From assembly GCA_009760855.2 (NCBI GenBank), contig WPIO01000033.1, forward strand, positions 4,321,001 through 4,385,000: a DNA stretch of 64,000 nt, in the 5' to 3' direction. This stretch comes from Cristatella mucedo. Taxonomy: Eukaryota; Bryozoa; Phylactolaemata; Cristatellidae. The position numbers were made by a program, and so were the translations under genes. This document shows, in pieces, positions 44,360-59,400 of the stretch. The notes below the pieces were generated by a model, which saw nothing but the letters and a program-made list of their open reading frames with translations, did not search any database and was not told the origin of the DNA. How positions within the stretch are numbered: position 1 is the stretch's first letter; the number at the start of each line of letters is the position of its first letter.

Positions 44360-46159
44360 TAAGTGAAACGGTTTAATTGCTATAAATTGTGCTGAAAATT
44401 TGACGCTTTTTGTTTTCTCAAAGATGTTTTCGTACTCGCATTGCAATAAAAAGGAATGCACTAGTTATGCTACCTAGCTGAAGTGGGCGGTTCTTATTGG
44501 AGAAATTGTGCAAGTAAGACCGTGGTTGTCAAGTCTAAGCTTTGACACCGCACAGTGCACCTCTTGGAGACATGCTCATTTTGTAAATTCTGAAAGTAAA
44601 TGGCTAGATTGACATGTATTCAAATTCTACTGTTAATTCTGTGCAGTCAAGATTACTGGCTGCCGTTAAAAAACCCACCTTCCAGACTTTGAAGATGAAA
44701 CCCGCTTGCTAAGCTAGTACTATGTAGTGGTGCGGGCAGAATCAGACCTAAAATATTTTTTTGGTTACCGTGTGCTTTGAAGGGAAAACGCTGAAGTATA
44801 TGACTCGGTCTTTGACCGTTCATTCAGAGGTACAAATCTACATGTTGATAAACTTGGTTTTGACACTACCGAGCTCCATTTGAGCCGACTAGATTTCTAT
44901 TGAAATGCTCGACAATGCTAAAGTGCCAGTAAACAGACTTGAAGAAAAGAGCTATCAAGACAAGAGATTATGCAGAGTTCGTGTTGGGTACTGGTTGTTT
45001 GTCCTCTTGATCTGGTATCATGCCCATTTGCTACTTCCGGAAGTCGTAAAGTAGTAAGTAGCCAGTGACTTGATTTATTTAAACTTATTTTTAGAATCCT
45101 GATCCATTAATGAATGTTTCTAGTGAGCCAACCCATGAGAACGCACGAGCTTCGTTGTATAAGTAAAATCTTGATTATGCTTATCGCAGCAACCCTGGAT
45201 GATAACTAGACAACTGTAACCTGTAACAGAAATGTAATGCTGTGAACAGCTGAGCATTAGTTTCAGTCGATCTGTCATTTTTTCAAAGTTTCTCTCTGGC
45301 TTTTCCTTATGTTGAATAGTTTTGCGTATGCATTTTTAAGTTGATGTAAATTTCAGCTTTCTTTACTGAAATCCACACATTAGGCCCTGCTGATTTGGTT
45401 GGCACTGCATTAAATACGTATCATCGCCTTATGCGGCGATTTTAGTCTGAGATCTTTCCAGAAATCACTCATCAGGAGTGCATTATATCGCAGTCATAAC
45501 ACGATGGTTATGTCGTGCTGCTAGGATGCTCAAACGTGGCAATGTCTTGGTAATACTGTATGCACTTTTCTTGTCTTTCTGCTGTGGCACTGCTCCAGCC
45601 ATAGTTTCATCGCATTACCTTGTTCGCCCTAATAGTTTTGTTATAAGCTACAGTGAGTGTACTTTATACGAATCTCCCACATTATAAAAAATAATCTCCA
45701 AAGCCAAAAAGTGCATAGATGGAACTCACAGAGTTCATAGATGATATAGGAAGGATACATGCCGCTATTAGTTCTTCTCACTGCATCGTGCATACTGTGG
45801 CTAATGGCATTCAATAGAGTACCAACTGCTTGGGCACATTGTAAATGTGTTGCCAGCCAATGCCAGCATTGATGCATATTTACCAAATTTATCTCGTTTA
45901 AGCAGAAACTTTGGGAATCAATTGACTGAACTAAAAGAGGCTTTTTCATGATGGCTACACTGATGAAGCAGAAAACCGATAACTCAGTGGTAAGGATTTT
46001 GCAGCTGTCCATTTCACAAAGTTCTTAAGAGCTCTGCAAAGCACCAGCAGAAGCACCATAACACAGCGAAGGACTAAAAAAGGCCAATGTACTCTAGAGA
46101 GCTAAGCAATCAAAGACCGTAGCCATATCGGTGTTTTTTAAACTGAGCTGCACTGGTAG
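44360..46159. other. Unassigned sequence upstream of HORMAD
   Basis: No repeat family or coding block recognised. If the first HORMAD exon is at 44.3 kb or earlier, this is intron. Confidence 0.4.
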
Positions 46160-46275
46160 AGCCGTGATGTCACACTAGGTAATACGGTTTCTCTTCACGG
46201 CCTCGGTCACGAAGTCATGGGTTCGAATCTTGCTTTGGGAGATCCTCTATTGCCGCTGGAGGCGATCTTGATAGC
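46160..46275 (+). mobile_element. SINE-A, 3' end cut off by a LINE-A
   Basis: AGCCGTGATGTCACACTAGG head, box B GGGTTCGAATCTTGC, and body up to GGCGATCTTGATAGC. The expected tail is replaced by LINE-A sequence at about 46272. Confidence 0.75.
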
Positions 46276-47048
46276 TTCATAACATTGCTAAAATTCGGGC
46301 TTGTTTAGATAAAGATACCACATCTAAGTTGGTCCATGCATTCGTGACATCCCGTCTCGACTTCTGCAACTCACTGCTTACTGGCCTACCGGCATGTGCG
46401 ATCAGGCGCTTACAGCTGGTGCAAAACTCTGCAGCTAGGCTTGTCTGTCGTGAGCGTCACAGTTGCCACATTACACCACTTCTCGCCGACCTGCACTGGC
46501 TACCAGTCAAGCAACGGATTGACTTCAAGGTTTTGTCGCTCACATTTAGGTCACTTCATTCTTTGGCTACAGCCTACCTCTCAGATATACTCCCCATTAG
46601 GCCAAGCATCGTACCACCCACTTTTCAGAATCCAACAGTCTACAAATACCCCGTACAAACCTCATATCCTTTGGAGACCGTGCATTTAGTTCATATGCTC
46701 CCAAAGCCTGGAACTCCCTCCCGACCTGCGTCAGAACATCCCCTGACCTGACCACATTTAAAAGGAACTTAAAAACACACCTATTTAGAACAGAATTTAG
46801 TGGGTCCATGTGATTCGTCCTTGATTTGCCTATGCGTGCTGACACTGTGCATGCTGCCACTAACCACATTTGCATGCTGACCCTGTGCATGTCACCCCTA
46901 ACCATGTTACTCATTTTGTTTGTTTATCAAGCATGATATTACTCACCATTCAATTGCATTTCCCTTTGCAGCAAATGTAAAGCACCTAGAGAGAGATTGA
47001 GTTCTCTGAGGGTGCTTTATCAAGTGCATTATTATTATTATTATTATT
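46272..47048 (+). mobile_element. LINE-A copy, 5'-truncated
   Basis: C-terminal ORF portion ([20 protein letters not shown], then frameshifts), 3' UTR, hairpin tail and ATTATTATTATTATTATT. It ends about 250 bp before the first HORMAD coding exon. Confidence 0.93.
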
Positions 47049-47304
47049 AAATTACTATAGAGGTCGAGTCTGTTTTGATCGAGCAAGTTGCTGCAACTTT
47101 TCAACCAGCTGTTAACACGCAGCTATTCGCGTAGTTCGTGAACCTCTATTTGGCAACCAGGTCTTAGACTAAGCAGTGTGTGCACCCATGGACTGTGCTG
47201 AGGCAGCTGCAGATACGGATGCATACTTGGTTCAGCTGATTCTTATACACAAAGAGTGCTATTATTGCATAATCCCGTTGGTCTGCGGCAGCCAGCCGAT
47301 ACAA

Positions 47305-47473
47305 ATGGTTAATGCATTGGCATTGCAGTGGCTGAGCATCTTTCCCGAAGATGTCGCTACCGAGACGAGGTCGGGCCTGTTCGTGAAGAAGCTCCTTGCA
47401 GTTTCTATATCGAATTTTGCATACCTCCGTGCAATGTTTCCAGAAAGCGCATTTGGTAATCGATGTCTAGAAG
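47305..47473 (+). CDS. HORMAD1: HORMAD exon a (N-terminus of HORMA domain)
   Basis: Reads [20 protein letters not shown] and then [11 protein letters not shown] and [17 protein letters not shown]. Donor GTAAGG follows one base of an Asp codon. The left edge is uncertain: AG acceptors at 47290-47291 and 47327-47328 are both possible, and the frame stays open upstream to 47176. A LINE-A copy ends only about 250 bp upstream. Confidence 0.85.
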
Positions 47474-50400
47474 GTAAGGTGGCTTGTGGAACTAAAGTGA
47501 GCTGTATCCGCAGCATATTTACTTGGTGTGTGCATGCAAGCGCGATTTGGCTTATGGCTGTGTCAGCGAGTACCTGATTCGATTGAAGTTTCTGGTCGTA
47601 GAATACTCCATGAACAGGTTTAAGTAGTATGGAATGGACCATGCAGAAGGCAATGTCAACATAATCTGTCACCAAGCATCTATTTCAGACATATCAATAA
47701 AGATTCTTCGAGATGATTCCTCGTGCCCTGGTGCTTCCCAGGTGATACGATGGCTTAAAGGGTGTTTCGATGCAATTGATAAAAAATATGTGAGTGTCGA
47801 GCTACAACACATATGTGCAGTTAGCTTCAGCCCATTAATGCAGCCATTCTCATTGCATACCAGTATGTTTCTCTTTTAGTTACAAACATTGGCTGTGGTG
47901 GTAAGTAAATTTCATTCACTAAAAATCTTGTGGCTTTGCTTGATTAGAGTGCATTGCAATTATGTTTTAATTATCATGTCCTCCTACAAACGCTTTTGTG
48001 AGCTTCTTACCTTTAGGTTTCTGGCAGTGAAGACGTCGTGAGTGTAAGTATTTAAGTATTTGTATCCAGTGATGGCTGACTGATGTCCATGTCTTAAGTG
48101 CAAAGTTTCCTAATATCTTATCGTCAATCAGAAAAGATAATAATGTGTCTAAGGTAGATAAAGGCCCGATTTTCCCTGGTGTATTTCTAATTCTATGTGT
48201 TTCATCGATATTACCTGCTGCCCGATGCTTGGGGCAACTTCACTGCACAAGCAAATGACTTGAATATGGTCTACAAAGGCTTCCGGTTGGTCATGCATGT
48301 GTCATTATCTTCCTCAGCGCATGCGAGAATAAACGATTAGTGATTAGTTGATAATGTCACAGGCAGGGCTCCAAAAATGCCCAGAAACTTGTCTAAAGTA
48401 TAATGTAAAGCAAAGGACTGTTAATTTAACAGACATTTAAATGGTGGCAGTAGGGCCTTAGCTCGGTCCGACTTCGAGACCTGTAGTGAACGATCCTTTA
48501 TTGTTACCCACTGCAAGTGGTAGTGATAGCCGCTAAGGCGCTTCTGCCACTATATGAATGAGGCTGTTGAATCAGCTAACCTTATTATTATTATTATTTA
48601 TTATTAATAAAATTGCCTGATGTCGGGCTTGAGCTCAAGATCTAAACTTCTTCTCAAAAGTCGTGTTCCACCACTAAAAATGCACGAATTGATCAAATGG
48701 AACCGGAGTTCCAACAACAGCCGTCGGATCCACAAAACTGTGACTGAAGCAGTCAAAGCAGAATATCTGTTGCCAGTAATTAGTGCAGGATGCATGCTAA
48801 AAGTGCAAAATACCCTGCGGTTGCTATGGATTTTGAATAGTTAAGCATGACTAATAACCAAAGTTACCAAAGACTGATAAGTCTGAAATTGCTAAGCATT
48901 TTGCTCAATATGAGCTCTCCAACGTCTGAGCATTCGTCCGCGATGTTTTGGTGCTTAGTTCAAGATGCCCAGGTCACCCCTCGACACGACAGCACCATGA
49001 AAGAATGACTATGGGCTTAGCCTAAAATGGGCCTAAGCAACTGAAAATATTTTAAAAATCAGCTGTAGAGCAGTGAGCTAAAATATTAATAAGTTGAAAA
49101 CTTACGAGCAGTATGGCCAGTAGACCATGCGAGGGTCAGGCAAGGATGACGACTCAGCAGGACTTTCACCTGAAGGTACTAGCTCTTTGGCATCTGAAGG
49201 CATCACTCTTGGAACTTTCTCAGTCGCTGGAATACTACCAACACGTTCATAAGCATAGAAACAATACACTGGAGGTTTTCCGGGCATGGCATATTGAGAA
49301 GAGTCGCCAAACCCAAGCCTTTTGCTTACCGAGCGACTCAGAAGAGGTCATCTCAGATGAGAAAGCTATAGCCAGGGACATGCCCACTACACGGCAGACT
49401 ACTGTGATCGAATTTCAAGGACCGGCAAGCAAAAATTCATGCTTTTCTCCTGCAGAAAACCAAGAATATCTATAAGCCATTGAAAAGATGAGATGTACCC
49501 CCTGACTAGCTCTCGACAACAGTGAAATTTGATGGTGTAAGTATCGTGGTTTGGGGTTGCTTCTGCTCTTCCGGCTCCGGAGTTCTGCTTCGTATTAATG
49601 GGCTTATGGACTAGCATTGAACTTCACTCTGTTAAACAAAAACTGGGATTCCAAGTGCTTGAGCTCTTCTAGGGAACGATTACATTTGGCAGCATGAAAA
49701 TAACCCGAAGCACTCAGCAAAGCTCTGTAAGTTCTTTTTCTAAAGCAGCTGTCAGAGTCATGAGTTGAACAACGTAGATGTCTAACTTGAATCCTACTGA
49801 GCATCTTTGGGATAGGTTGGAGCGCTGTCTGGGGTTCCATTCGTGCCAGCTACGATTCCGGAAGAACTGTTTAGCCGGCTGTAGTACTATTGGGGTAATA
49901 TTACTTTAGAGACTTAAATGAGATTGATGGACTTTATGCCGGAGCGTATACAAGAGGTTATATAAAGCCGTCAAGAACAGACCGTCCATTTAATAATTTT
50001 CGCTTTAAATGATATTTTAACTTTTGCAAGAAATTAATAAGGCATTTAATATATAGTGCGCAGAAGTTTATAATGTATTCTTGTACATTGTAAGTTGAAA
50101 GCCATCAGACGTTACCAGGTAGGCGTCACCATTCCAGACGGAAAATGACTCGAGAAGTAGTTTACATACTTAAGTAAAATTCCCTTATTACTGTAGTATT
50201 CTGTATCTGAAAAGAATAGGCCACTTCAGAGATTTCATCACGGGTTAAAGCAAAACGTCACAGATTATGAGCTGTTTCTTCCTAACAGATGTAGTATAAC
50301 CTCTTTTTATATCACTTCAATACAGGCATACTCTTGCACAGAAATTCCTAGAATGGACTTTTCTGCAGGGGCGTACTGTTTAATATCATCTAATGCATAT

Positions 50401-53400
50401 ATTTTTACTTTTCTTGCCAGAGTGCCTTACAGAGAAGGGCACATGGTCAGCTGCCAAACATCGGCATTCATTTTCTGCTAGATAAATACATTTTTTCAGA
50501 GCTGACCGAGGTCCCAGATTCAGAAAGACATGAAACATTTGAAATTAAAAGGGCCTATTAAATTAGGCAGTGTTGTGGATCAAGACTTCAAAAAATCCTC
50601 GTGTCGCTGAATACTCGGCTTATCTGATTCAGAACCATGATCATTGTGGAATCATTTTATTAAATTAACTATCACAGAGTCAGTGCATAGTATCTGTTAA
50701 AAGTGCTTGCCAACATCAATTACTCGGAGGTTTACCGCCGTCGTACTTTGTTGTGTAAGTGAATTTATCCAGCATACCAAATTAATTTTAGCACTGCAGA
50801 CCTTTCACATAACACTAACTTCTATGCAAAGTTGTATGCTTCCGTTATGGCTTCTAGGGCTGAAATCTGGTATGCATGCAGACAATCACAGTGGTTCGAC
50901 TGGTTTTCTGTTGAATGCATCATCAATGACCCACTTGGCATAACGTAGGGCCAATTAGGGTAAGGAAAGCCCGCGAACTTTCCAAACATGATTCGACAAG
51001 GTAATGAACTATTTTTGCAAGCTACTGTCTGGAAATTGCAATGCTTCTTTAAGTGCCGGTAACCATTTAGAACTGAAATAAATGGGTAAGTAGCTCATAG
51101 CATGTGAAGGGCATAGAAAAAGAATTATATTCTCTTTCTGTGCCATAACATTTATTATAATAAATACCATCATTATTATAATAACTACTATTATATTATG
51201 ATGTGAGACTTCTATATAAATAAGTGAACTTGAAGCCAATGTTATTGCTTTACCACGTTGCCTGACTCAAGCTTCAAAGTGCTTGTTTAATGGCTTTGTA
51301 GAAAGTGGTTGAAAAGCACTGCTGTTTCATTTTAGAACGTAATTGAAATGTACACATTCCGATTTACTTACAAAAATGGAGAGGTTTACAGCAGTATAAA
51401 TAAGTAAGTAGTCCTCTGATTTATTTGAATTGAAAAAAATTCATTCTACCAGCAATCAGGATTTAAGCTCCTAGAGCATTGTAACATGGGTTATCTCAGT
51501 GTTTCTTTTCGTCGACAGAAGAACTGTATCTAGTAGGAGGCTTGTGCATTTAATTGGATATTATTACGACTGTGCTGTTGCTGCTCTTGAACTAAAGTCC
51601 TTTACCAAAAACACAGCTCACATAATGAATACTAGTCCTTACAGAGGCGTGAGAAATACCGGTGTGGCTTGCCCCTCAAAATGCAGCTTAGGAGTCGTAG
51701 TTTTGGCACGCTGGTATGCTGCCGGTAGCCAAGCACCGTGGCAATCAAGAGTGCCTATACCTTAATACGACAGCTCCACTTCTTTAACCTAGAACAGTCT
51801 ATTCTATATCCTGAATTCCACAAAAAGCACCGGCCATAGCATACAACTGTCTCATTCGAAGTCCAAAGTTCACCTGATTGACCATCATTACAGTTGTCCA
51901 GTGCAGACGGTCTAAACCATAGATTATGACCTATCTGGTTTCTAATGCTAGGAATTTAGGAACAGCTAATGATCTCAAGCACTGTTATGATCTGACCGAT
52001 TTAGCTAGTGCATGGTTCAATATTTTTTAATTTTATGTAGTGTTCATGGCCATGCACCTTTCTAGCCATTTAATCGGAAGTTTTCATGCACTTTAGTTAT
52101 CTAGCTGTGAATTTGTCATCTCACTTAAGTTTTTTTTTTAGAAAATCAGCATTTATGCGCAGCACAATATTGTGTTATCAAAGCTTTGCAATTTAGCATT
52201 AATGATGCTTGTCTATTTATTCACACCCCATTCACTCATTTATTTCAAGAAATTTAAAAGAGACATAAAGCTACATCTGCAGAATCATTTTTCATACATT
52301 TGAAGACATTACTGCAGCAGATGACGCTATCTCTTTGGGGGCTTCAAAGCATTTATTGCCTTGCACGAATAAGTCAACCATTGTGGGTAACTCCTATTAC
52401 CGGTGGTAGCATATACACTGTTGGCGTATCAAGCAGAATTATATGGTTCGCATTGATTCTTTTGAACTTCCTGTTGATTATGTAGATATCAGTGCTTATT
52501 TGCATCATTCGTTATGATTTGCAATCGCAAAGTATGGTATGAAAAGACAGTTTAGTGATCAGACTTTCGATCCGCTTTGTATCACGATGCAGTCTGCTGA
52601 CCTGCATTGCAGATTGGGCAGATCGAGTTCTATTCATCCCTGCCCAGTTTTGTCTCTAGTAATTAGTCTTGGACTTACTGCTCACGGTGTGTGCCGTAGC
52701 CAGGCTCTTCTTTTCACTCCAAGAACCAGTAGGCCAAGTTAATGATGGCATCTTCAACCCGAATATCGCTAATTTATTTCATTTAACCATCTGAGTTAGT
52801 TTCGTAGCTGCCCTTCTGTAATACCTGTATTATTGCTTGCTGCCACACACCCACAGTGCTTCATTACCAGACGGGCCAAGTACAAAGAATTCTGCGAGGC
52901 AAGAAAATTCAATGCTCGTGAGTTTTTCAAACATTTATTCAAGTTACTAAGAATTTGAATTGCTCAAGAATCTAGATATCTTCATTTTCGTTTATCGATC
53001 GGTGCACATATTTTCATAACTTGAAGCAATGCATACACAAACTTTACATGACTTCAGTTTAACATTTGGATTACGGGACCAGATCTTATACAATGTGGTT
53101 GCTCAATTAAATCCTTGCTGTTGATCTTGAATACTGTACTGTTTAATCATTCTTCTTTTCAGCACACCAGTATCTTTTTGACATCATCCACCAAATTTCA
53201 ACAGATGTTATTGTTCGGTTCTGTGATAATAGCTCGAGCAAGAAGAGGGCATGCAAGGTCTGACTAAACGTTGTAATGGCATATTTAAATTCTGCAAAAA
53301 AATTTAATGCAGCATGCTTTCTCATTTATAGCCCATTTATAGACTTATTTATAGCATGCATACCAAATCTATTGTCTACCAAAATATAAGAAATACATTC

Positions 53401-56400
53401 TCACATCAGTTGAGTGGTATCTGCCCATAATATGGCCACGGTGTTCCAAAACAATTTGTCATTGGGCGGGCACATTGCTCCATACTCTCAAGTCAGCCCA
53501 ATTTCGGCTGACGAAAATGACCAAATCAGACTCTTAGCATATGCCTTTAATTATCTTCAACTGGTGTACAATTCTGCCGCTAATCTAGTCTGTCATCGAT
53601 GGAATTGCTGCCACAACACACCACTTCTCTCTGAATTTCTCTGGCTCTCATCAAAGCATTGAATTGAAAGTAAAATCATCTATCTGGCTTACAGATCACT
53701 TCACTCCTTACTCCAGCTTAGCTATCCTTCCTCCTTGCTCCAGTGTGCTCCCGAACCATTTACTCCAAGGCTTCCAGTCGTCTTGTCACAGTAAATAGAA
53801 ATCCTTTGGTAATCTGGCCCCTATTCCATACACTCCGAAACTCTTGATCTTGCTTCCGGCTTTCGTTCACCACCTGAATAAACTTTGCATCATTTAAGTC
53901 TCAGCTATAGCAGCATCTGTCCAGCTCAGCTTTCCCGGTGCCCAAGTGGATTTCCTTTTTGTTTATGCTGCTTTTCTGGCTTACCTGTGCATGATTCAGT
54001 GCATGCTACTGACCTGGGGTCCTGCTAACTGGCAGTCGTGTCTTATGAGTTTTTGCATGCTGACCTAGGCATGATACTTGAGTAATTTTGCTTGCTTGTG
54101 CAAGTATTATAAGCATGTCATTAACCCTGGTTGTTGCTTTTCTTGCAGTTTTGTTTGAGTTATAAAGCACTTCGCTAGAGATTTAGCACTCTTAGGGTGC
54201 TGTAAAAAGGACCTATTGTTATCATAATTTTCTGTAGCTCTGATATTGGAATAGCCCCATCACTTTAATGGTGTGCTGAAACGGTATGTAGCTGCTTATC
54301 GAAAACAGTTTAATCTGGGTTTTTCTTAATTGCTACTTTTATTGATCTCCACTTTTCTGGTTGATTGTTGCCAGAATCAGAAGACCGAATCAAAGTTCCA
54401 AACTCCGGTTAGTTCCTTCATGCAGCAAAATTCATGTACAACGAAGGTGCCTTCAGAGTTACTTTCTTTAAGCCGAATGTACTGTTCAACTGATAAAAAA
54501 GGCTATACATTCAAAACCTATAGCAAGGAGCATGGTGTGCGTGTGAGTGTCGTCGTGCCCTTCATGAAATGACCGGTTTAGTTTTAACTCAAGCACGCAT
54601 GCTTTCCCACAGCCGACTGACGATTGCTTCAAAAGAACGAAACTATTAATGCTTGTCTTTTTTCTGATAGCAGAGAACTAGCTAAAAGAACAGTAATACC
54701 TGATTTTGAGAAGTTTGTTTAATTTGGGGTTTAAAAATATGCTAGCAGATTTGATTTCCTCTTTTTGTATAGTGGCAGGAGAGCCTTAAAGGCTATCACC
54801 ACCGCTTGCATAATTAATAAAGGAGCACCCACCGAAGGATTCGAACCCACAATGAGAAACCACCTTAACTAGTCTGCCAGTTTAAAGAACCTTCACAGTT
54901 TTGTTCAATTTAAATTAAATTATTTAAATCGAGAGCAAAGCATTTGACAATAAGAAACTATAGTCGAAGGTTTTAATAGGCTGACGGCCACCCCGGGTGA
55001 GGATTACTGTAGTTCGTTGGGCACAACTTCGATCTACGGTCTGTAGCTAATGACTGGGACGGCCATCAGTAGCCTACTGTTAAGGGGTAAGCTGTGTTAC
55101 TTTTATTATTTGAAAACAATTCATGTTTGTTATATTGAGACAGATCACATAGCAGTTGCCAACTTGGCTTATCAGGTAGGATTCTTTTCTAGAGGTGATG
55201 GGAAGATCCACGAATATGGACCTACCGAAACGAAAAAGGAGACTATACGCCTTCTAAGAACAATTCTGGTGCTAACACAGAGCTTGGATAACTTACCCGA
55301 GCAATGCTTTATGGCCATGAGGCTGACTTATTATGACGATGGTAATTGTTTCTGTGTCACGTGGGCCTTAAATAGCTCGTGCCTCACGATATTCTTTGAC
55401 TGCTACAAATCTAAGAATCTAGTTTTACAGGCCAAGATACAACCTTACTTGATAGCATTTTTGTCTTGGTGTTTGCCGGCTTTGCACTTGACTAATAACT
55501 TGGTACTGTTAAGATGTGAAACTCAAGGCTTTACTGCTACATAAATGTAGGTACAATTTATGATCTCTTTATTGGTTAATGCAAATCAGCACTTAGTTAA
55601 GCCGACCCACAGCTTTTCCTATCAGTCTTGCTCTCTCACCTGCTACGGCTTTAATTATAATTCTTTCTTTTCGACTGCTAAGTAGTCACCTGCCACTTTA
55701 AGCATACTCATATTCTGGGTGCAGCCGATCATAGCAGGCTGAAGCAATTATTGCCAAGCAGTAAAACACTTGGCATGTCCTTAAGAGTCTGCCTGCTTCA
55801 TGCCTGCCGCTAGCATAACCATTCGGGGAGGGGGAGAGCACAGGGAAGGTCAATGGTGTGGTTAATTAGTAAACTTCGTCGGTTGCTGAATTATCGTACC
55901 CCCTATATTCTACTGCTGGTGGAAAAAAGCTTTGCTGAAGGTAAGGCACTGACGAATAATGAACGGTTGCTGTGGTGCCTGCCGTATTCTTGACAGTGAA
56001 AATCAGTCTTTTGTGAATTTCTTGATCTTACTTTGGGCAGCCAAATGACTTAGTCGAACCGCCTGCACACGTTGGTTCTTTTTATTGCTACAAATCTGGC
56101 AGTCGTACCCTAATATTGTTATTACACTTCCAGCTAGCTCCTTACAGGTAATGGGCAGCAATGTAGTGTCTTAAGATCTCAGGGCATTAGAGAGCCTGAG
56201 CACTATCGATTGAGCACTAGAGATTCGCTGGCCTGCAGTTTGGTCGTGTACCTTCTTGGCTGAAATAACACCTCTCCCTCACTTATTACAAAACCAATAC
56301 TAGCAGCCCGATCCCGAATTAAAAGATCTTCATAAAGCTGAATCAAGCAACCTTTGATTTGATCCCTCCCAGCCTTCGAGCACCTCAAATTCTCTAAACT

Positions 56401-59400
56401 CACTTGCTGCATGCATTGATGACATCCGCACATGGATGGCAGCAAATTTTCTAAAACTTAACGATGATAAAACTAACTTACTAGTTATGGGCAAACCCAG
56501 TGTGATCCAGAGATTGGACGGGCTGGCTCTCAAAATTGGCTCTGCAAGCATATCTCCTGTTGAATCAGCTCGAAATCTAGGTGTCATATTCCAAAGCGAC
56601 CTCTCGTTAGACGACCACACCAGCTCCACAGTCAAATCCGCCTATTTTCAGCTTCATAACATTGCTAAAATTCGGGCTTGTGTAGATAAGGATACCACGT
56701 CCCAAGTTGGTCCATGCATTCGTGACATCCCGTCTCGACTTCTGCAACTCACTGCTTACTGGCCTACCAGCATGTGCGATCAGGCGATTGCAGCTGGTGC
56801 AAAACTCCGCAGCTAGGCTTGTCTGTCGTGAGAATCGCAGTTGCCACATTACTCCACTTCTCGCCGACCTGCACTGGCTACCAGTCAAGCAACGGATTGA
56901 CTTCAAGGTTTTGTCGCTCACTTTTAGGTCCCTTCATTCTATGGCTCCAGCCTATCTGTCAGATATACTCTCCCATCAGGCCAAGCATCGTACCACCCAC
57001 TTTTCGGAATCCAACAGTCTACAAATACCTCGTACAAACCTCAAATCCTTTGGAGACCGTGCATTTAGTTCGTATGCTCCCAAAGCCTGGAACTCCCTCC
57101 CGACCAGCATCAGAACATCCTCTGACATGACCACATTTAAAAGAAACTTAAAAACACAGCTATATAGGACAGCATTTAGTGGGTCCCTGTGATTCGTCCT
57201 TGATGTGCTTATGCGTGCTGACACTGCATGCTGCCACTAACCACATTTGCATGCTGACCCTGTGCATGTCACCCCTAACCATGTTATTCATTTTGTTTGT
57301 TTTTCAATCATGATTTTACTTACCATTCAATTGCATTTCCCTTTGCAGCAGATGTAAAGCGCCTAGAAAGAGATTGAGTTCTCTGAGGGCGCTTTATCAA
57401 GTGCATTATTATTATTATTAGCTCGACAGAAGCTATTTTTAGTTCCATTTTGTCCTGGACGTTACTCTTCCAGTGAACTAAGTTTGTTTAGATGAAGGGT
57501 CTCTGTGGGGGCAAGTGACTGTTAGCTGTTTAGTTTGGAGCTTGCTACTGATTTGCCATTATATAAGCCCGTGTCTTACTTTGGCTTCTAGTTTACATGG
57601 CAATCAATTTATTTTGGTTAGGTAGAATGGAAGCTTCGCATGGAATTGGACTGCCTATATCTTGGTGGCTGAGGGCGTCTTCTTCAGTTTGAATGTGCTG
57701 TATTTTTTGTTTTAGCTACACCAAGCGGGTATGAGCCACCTGGATTTCGGCCTTCAGATAGCTCCGAGTACACATTTGAGTGCGAGCCAATTACAATTAA
57801 AGTTGGAGACATTGCAACGGTAGAGAGAAACTACAAGAATCTGTGGTGTCTCATGTTTGCTCTATGCTAACCCTTGCTAATTTGACTTGGGCGAGGTTTT
57901 GTTCGTGGAAAGTAAAACAAATGTCCGACAGTTGAAAATTACCTGTCAAGCTACCAGTGACATGCATTCGAATCAAGACTTGTATGTTTAGATCAACCAA
58001 AGACTGATTTTTTTTTTGCTTTGGCATTGAGTGTCTGATATTGAACTGCAGCTTTGCTGTTCTGAAAACATCTATCTCTTTATCACAAAAAGAAAGAAGT
58101 AGCTTCTAGGTTAATCAGGTGGCGATGTCTGAAGATAGGCTAATCAGACCCCGGCTGTGAATGAACATAACATACTGAATAATGCCCCTTTGGTTCTTGC
58201 TTGTTGGCAAAGTGAATGCACATACACTGCAGCAAGCGCTATTTATGCAAGTGCAACTTCAAATTCTAACCCGGAGGCAAAGAGCTGTTCACAAACATTA
58301 ACTACAGCAAGACACGCCTGTAATTTTTAAAACTATGCCAGCAGCTTTGTTTTCGTGTTATTTCGTATATTTCTGGATTAGTCCTTAATTTAGTGGTGCC
58401 TCTTAGCAGCTGTGGGAGACATGTTTGTACTGTCGTGCTGTCTTTCTGTCTGGTTGGCTGACTGATAGGACCTTAGCTGCTTTGCATCTGCTTTAATAAG
58501 CCTCTAATCAACCTCAAATTATGTAAGACTGTGCTGCCAGTTCGTATGCTCCCAAAGCTTGGAACTCACTCCCAACCGATGACACGACATCATCTGACTT
58601 GACGATTTATAAAAACAAGTCCAACATTCATCTGCTCCTTACAGCATTTGATCCATCCGTGTGAATTGTCCTTTGTTTGCTAATGTGTGCTGAAGCTGCA
58701 TTTTATAGCTAACTAAGTACCCTGTTTCCTTTCCAGCATATCTAAAATTCGCAGTAAAAGATTTAGTTCTCTTATGGCATTATAAAATGTCTTATTATTA
58801 AAAAACCACGATTAATACTGATGAATAAACTGTTACAAGCTAATATCCAGTAACAAGTGTCTTAGACATGCTTTGAGTACATCAGGATTCAGCTCGAAAA
58901 TTCGAATAATCATTTGAAGCAAAGCCTTTAAAGATAATCGTCAAAAAAATGCTGAAAATATTTATCCAACCATCGAATTTTTTATGGTATCTTTCAAAAG
59001 AAAACATGTGGAAAACGAGATAAGAAATTTCGATGAATTCCACATATGAGGAAAGTTCCTAATAAAACGATTAGTCAAAACATGTCTAAACTAGAAGCAA
59101 CATATCTACAAATAATACATTTACTACTATGACTTTTGTCCTAACTTTCTGAATCTTGATACTTTGTGGTTCATATGTTCAGCTTTTTGAGGTGCATGCT
59201 TTAAAAAACTTCATGTACAGTTAAGCTTTGTACCTTGTATAATCCTTAATTCGGCTATTAATTCACAGATTAACTGCAAATTTTAAAGTTGAGTTCAGCT
59301 CTGCTTGTACATCACTGCATTGCTTATTTCTGATTTAGTTTGAATAACTATTGCTACACATGTCATAAAACGTCCTGATGCTGTATTTTCTGCAATCATT

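Noticed and set aside
47188-47304. Upstream in-frame ATG as the HORMAD start
   Set aside because: It would add 39 residues without similarity to the family N-terminus. The Met at 47305 gives the usual spacing to the ATE...FVKKLL segment. It is kept as a possibility in the gene entry.
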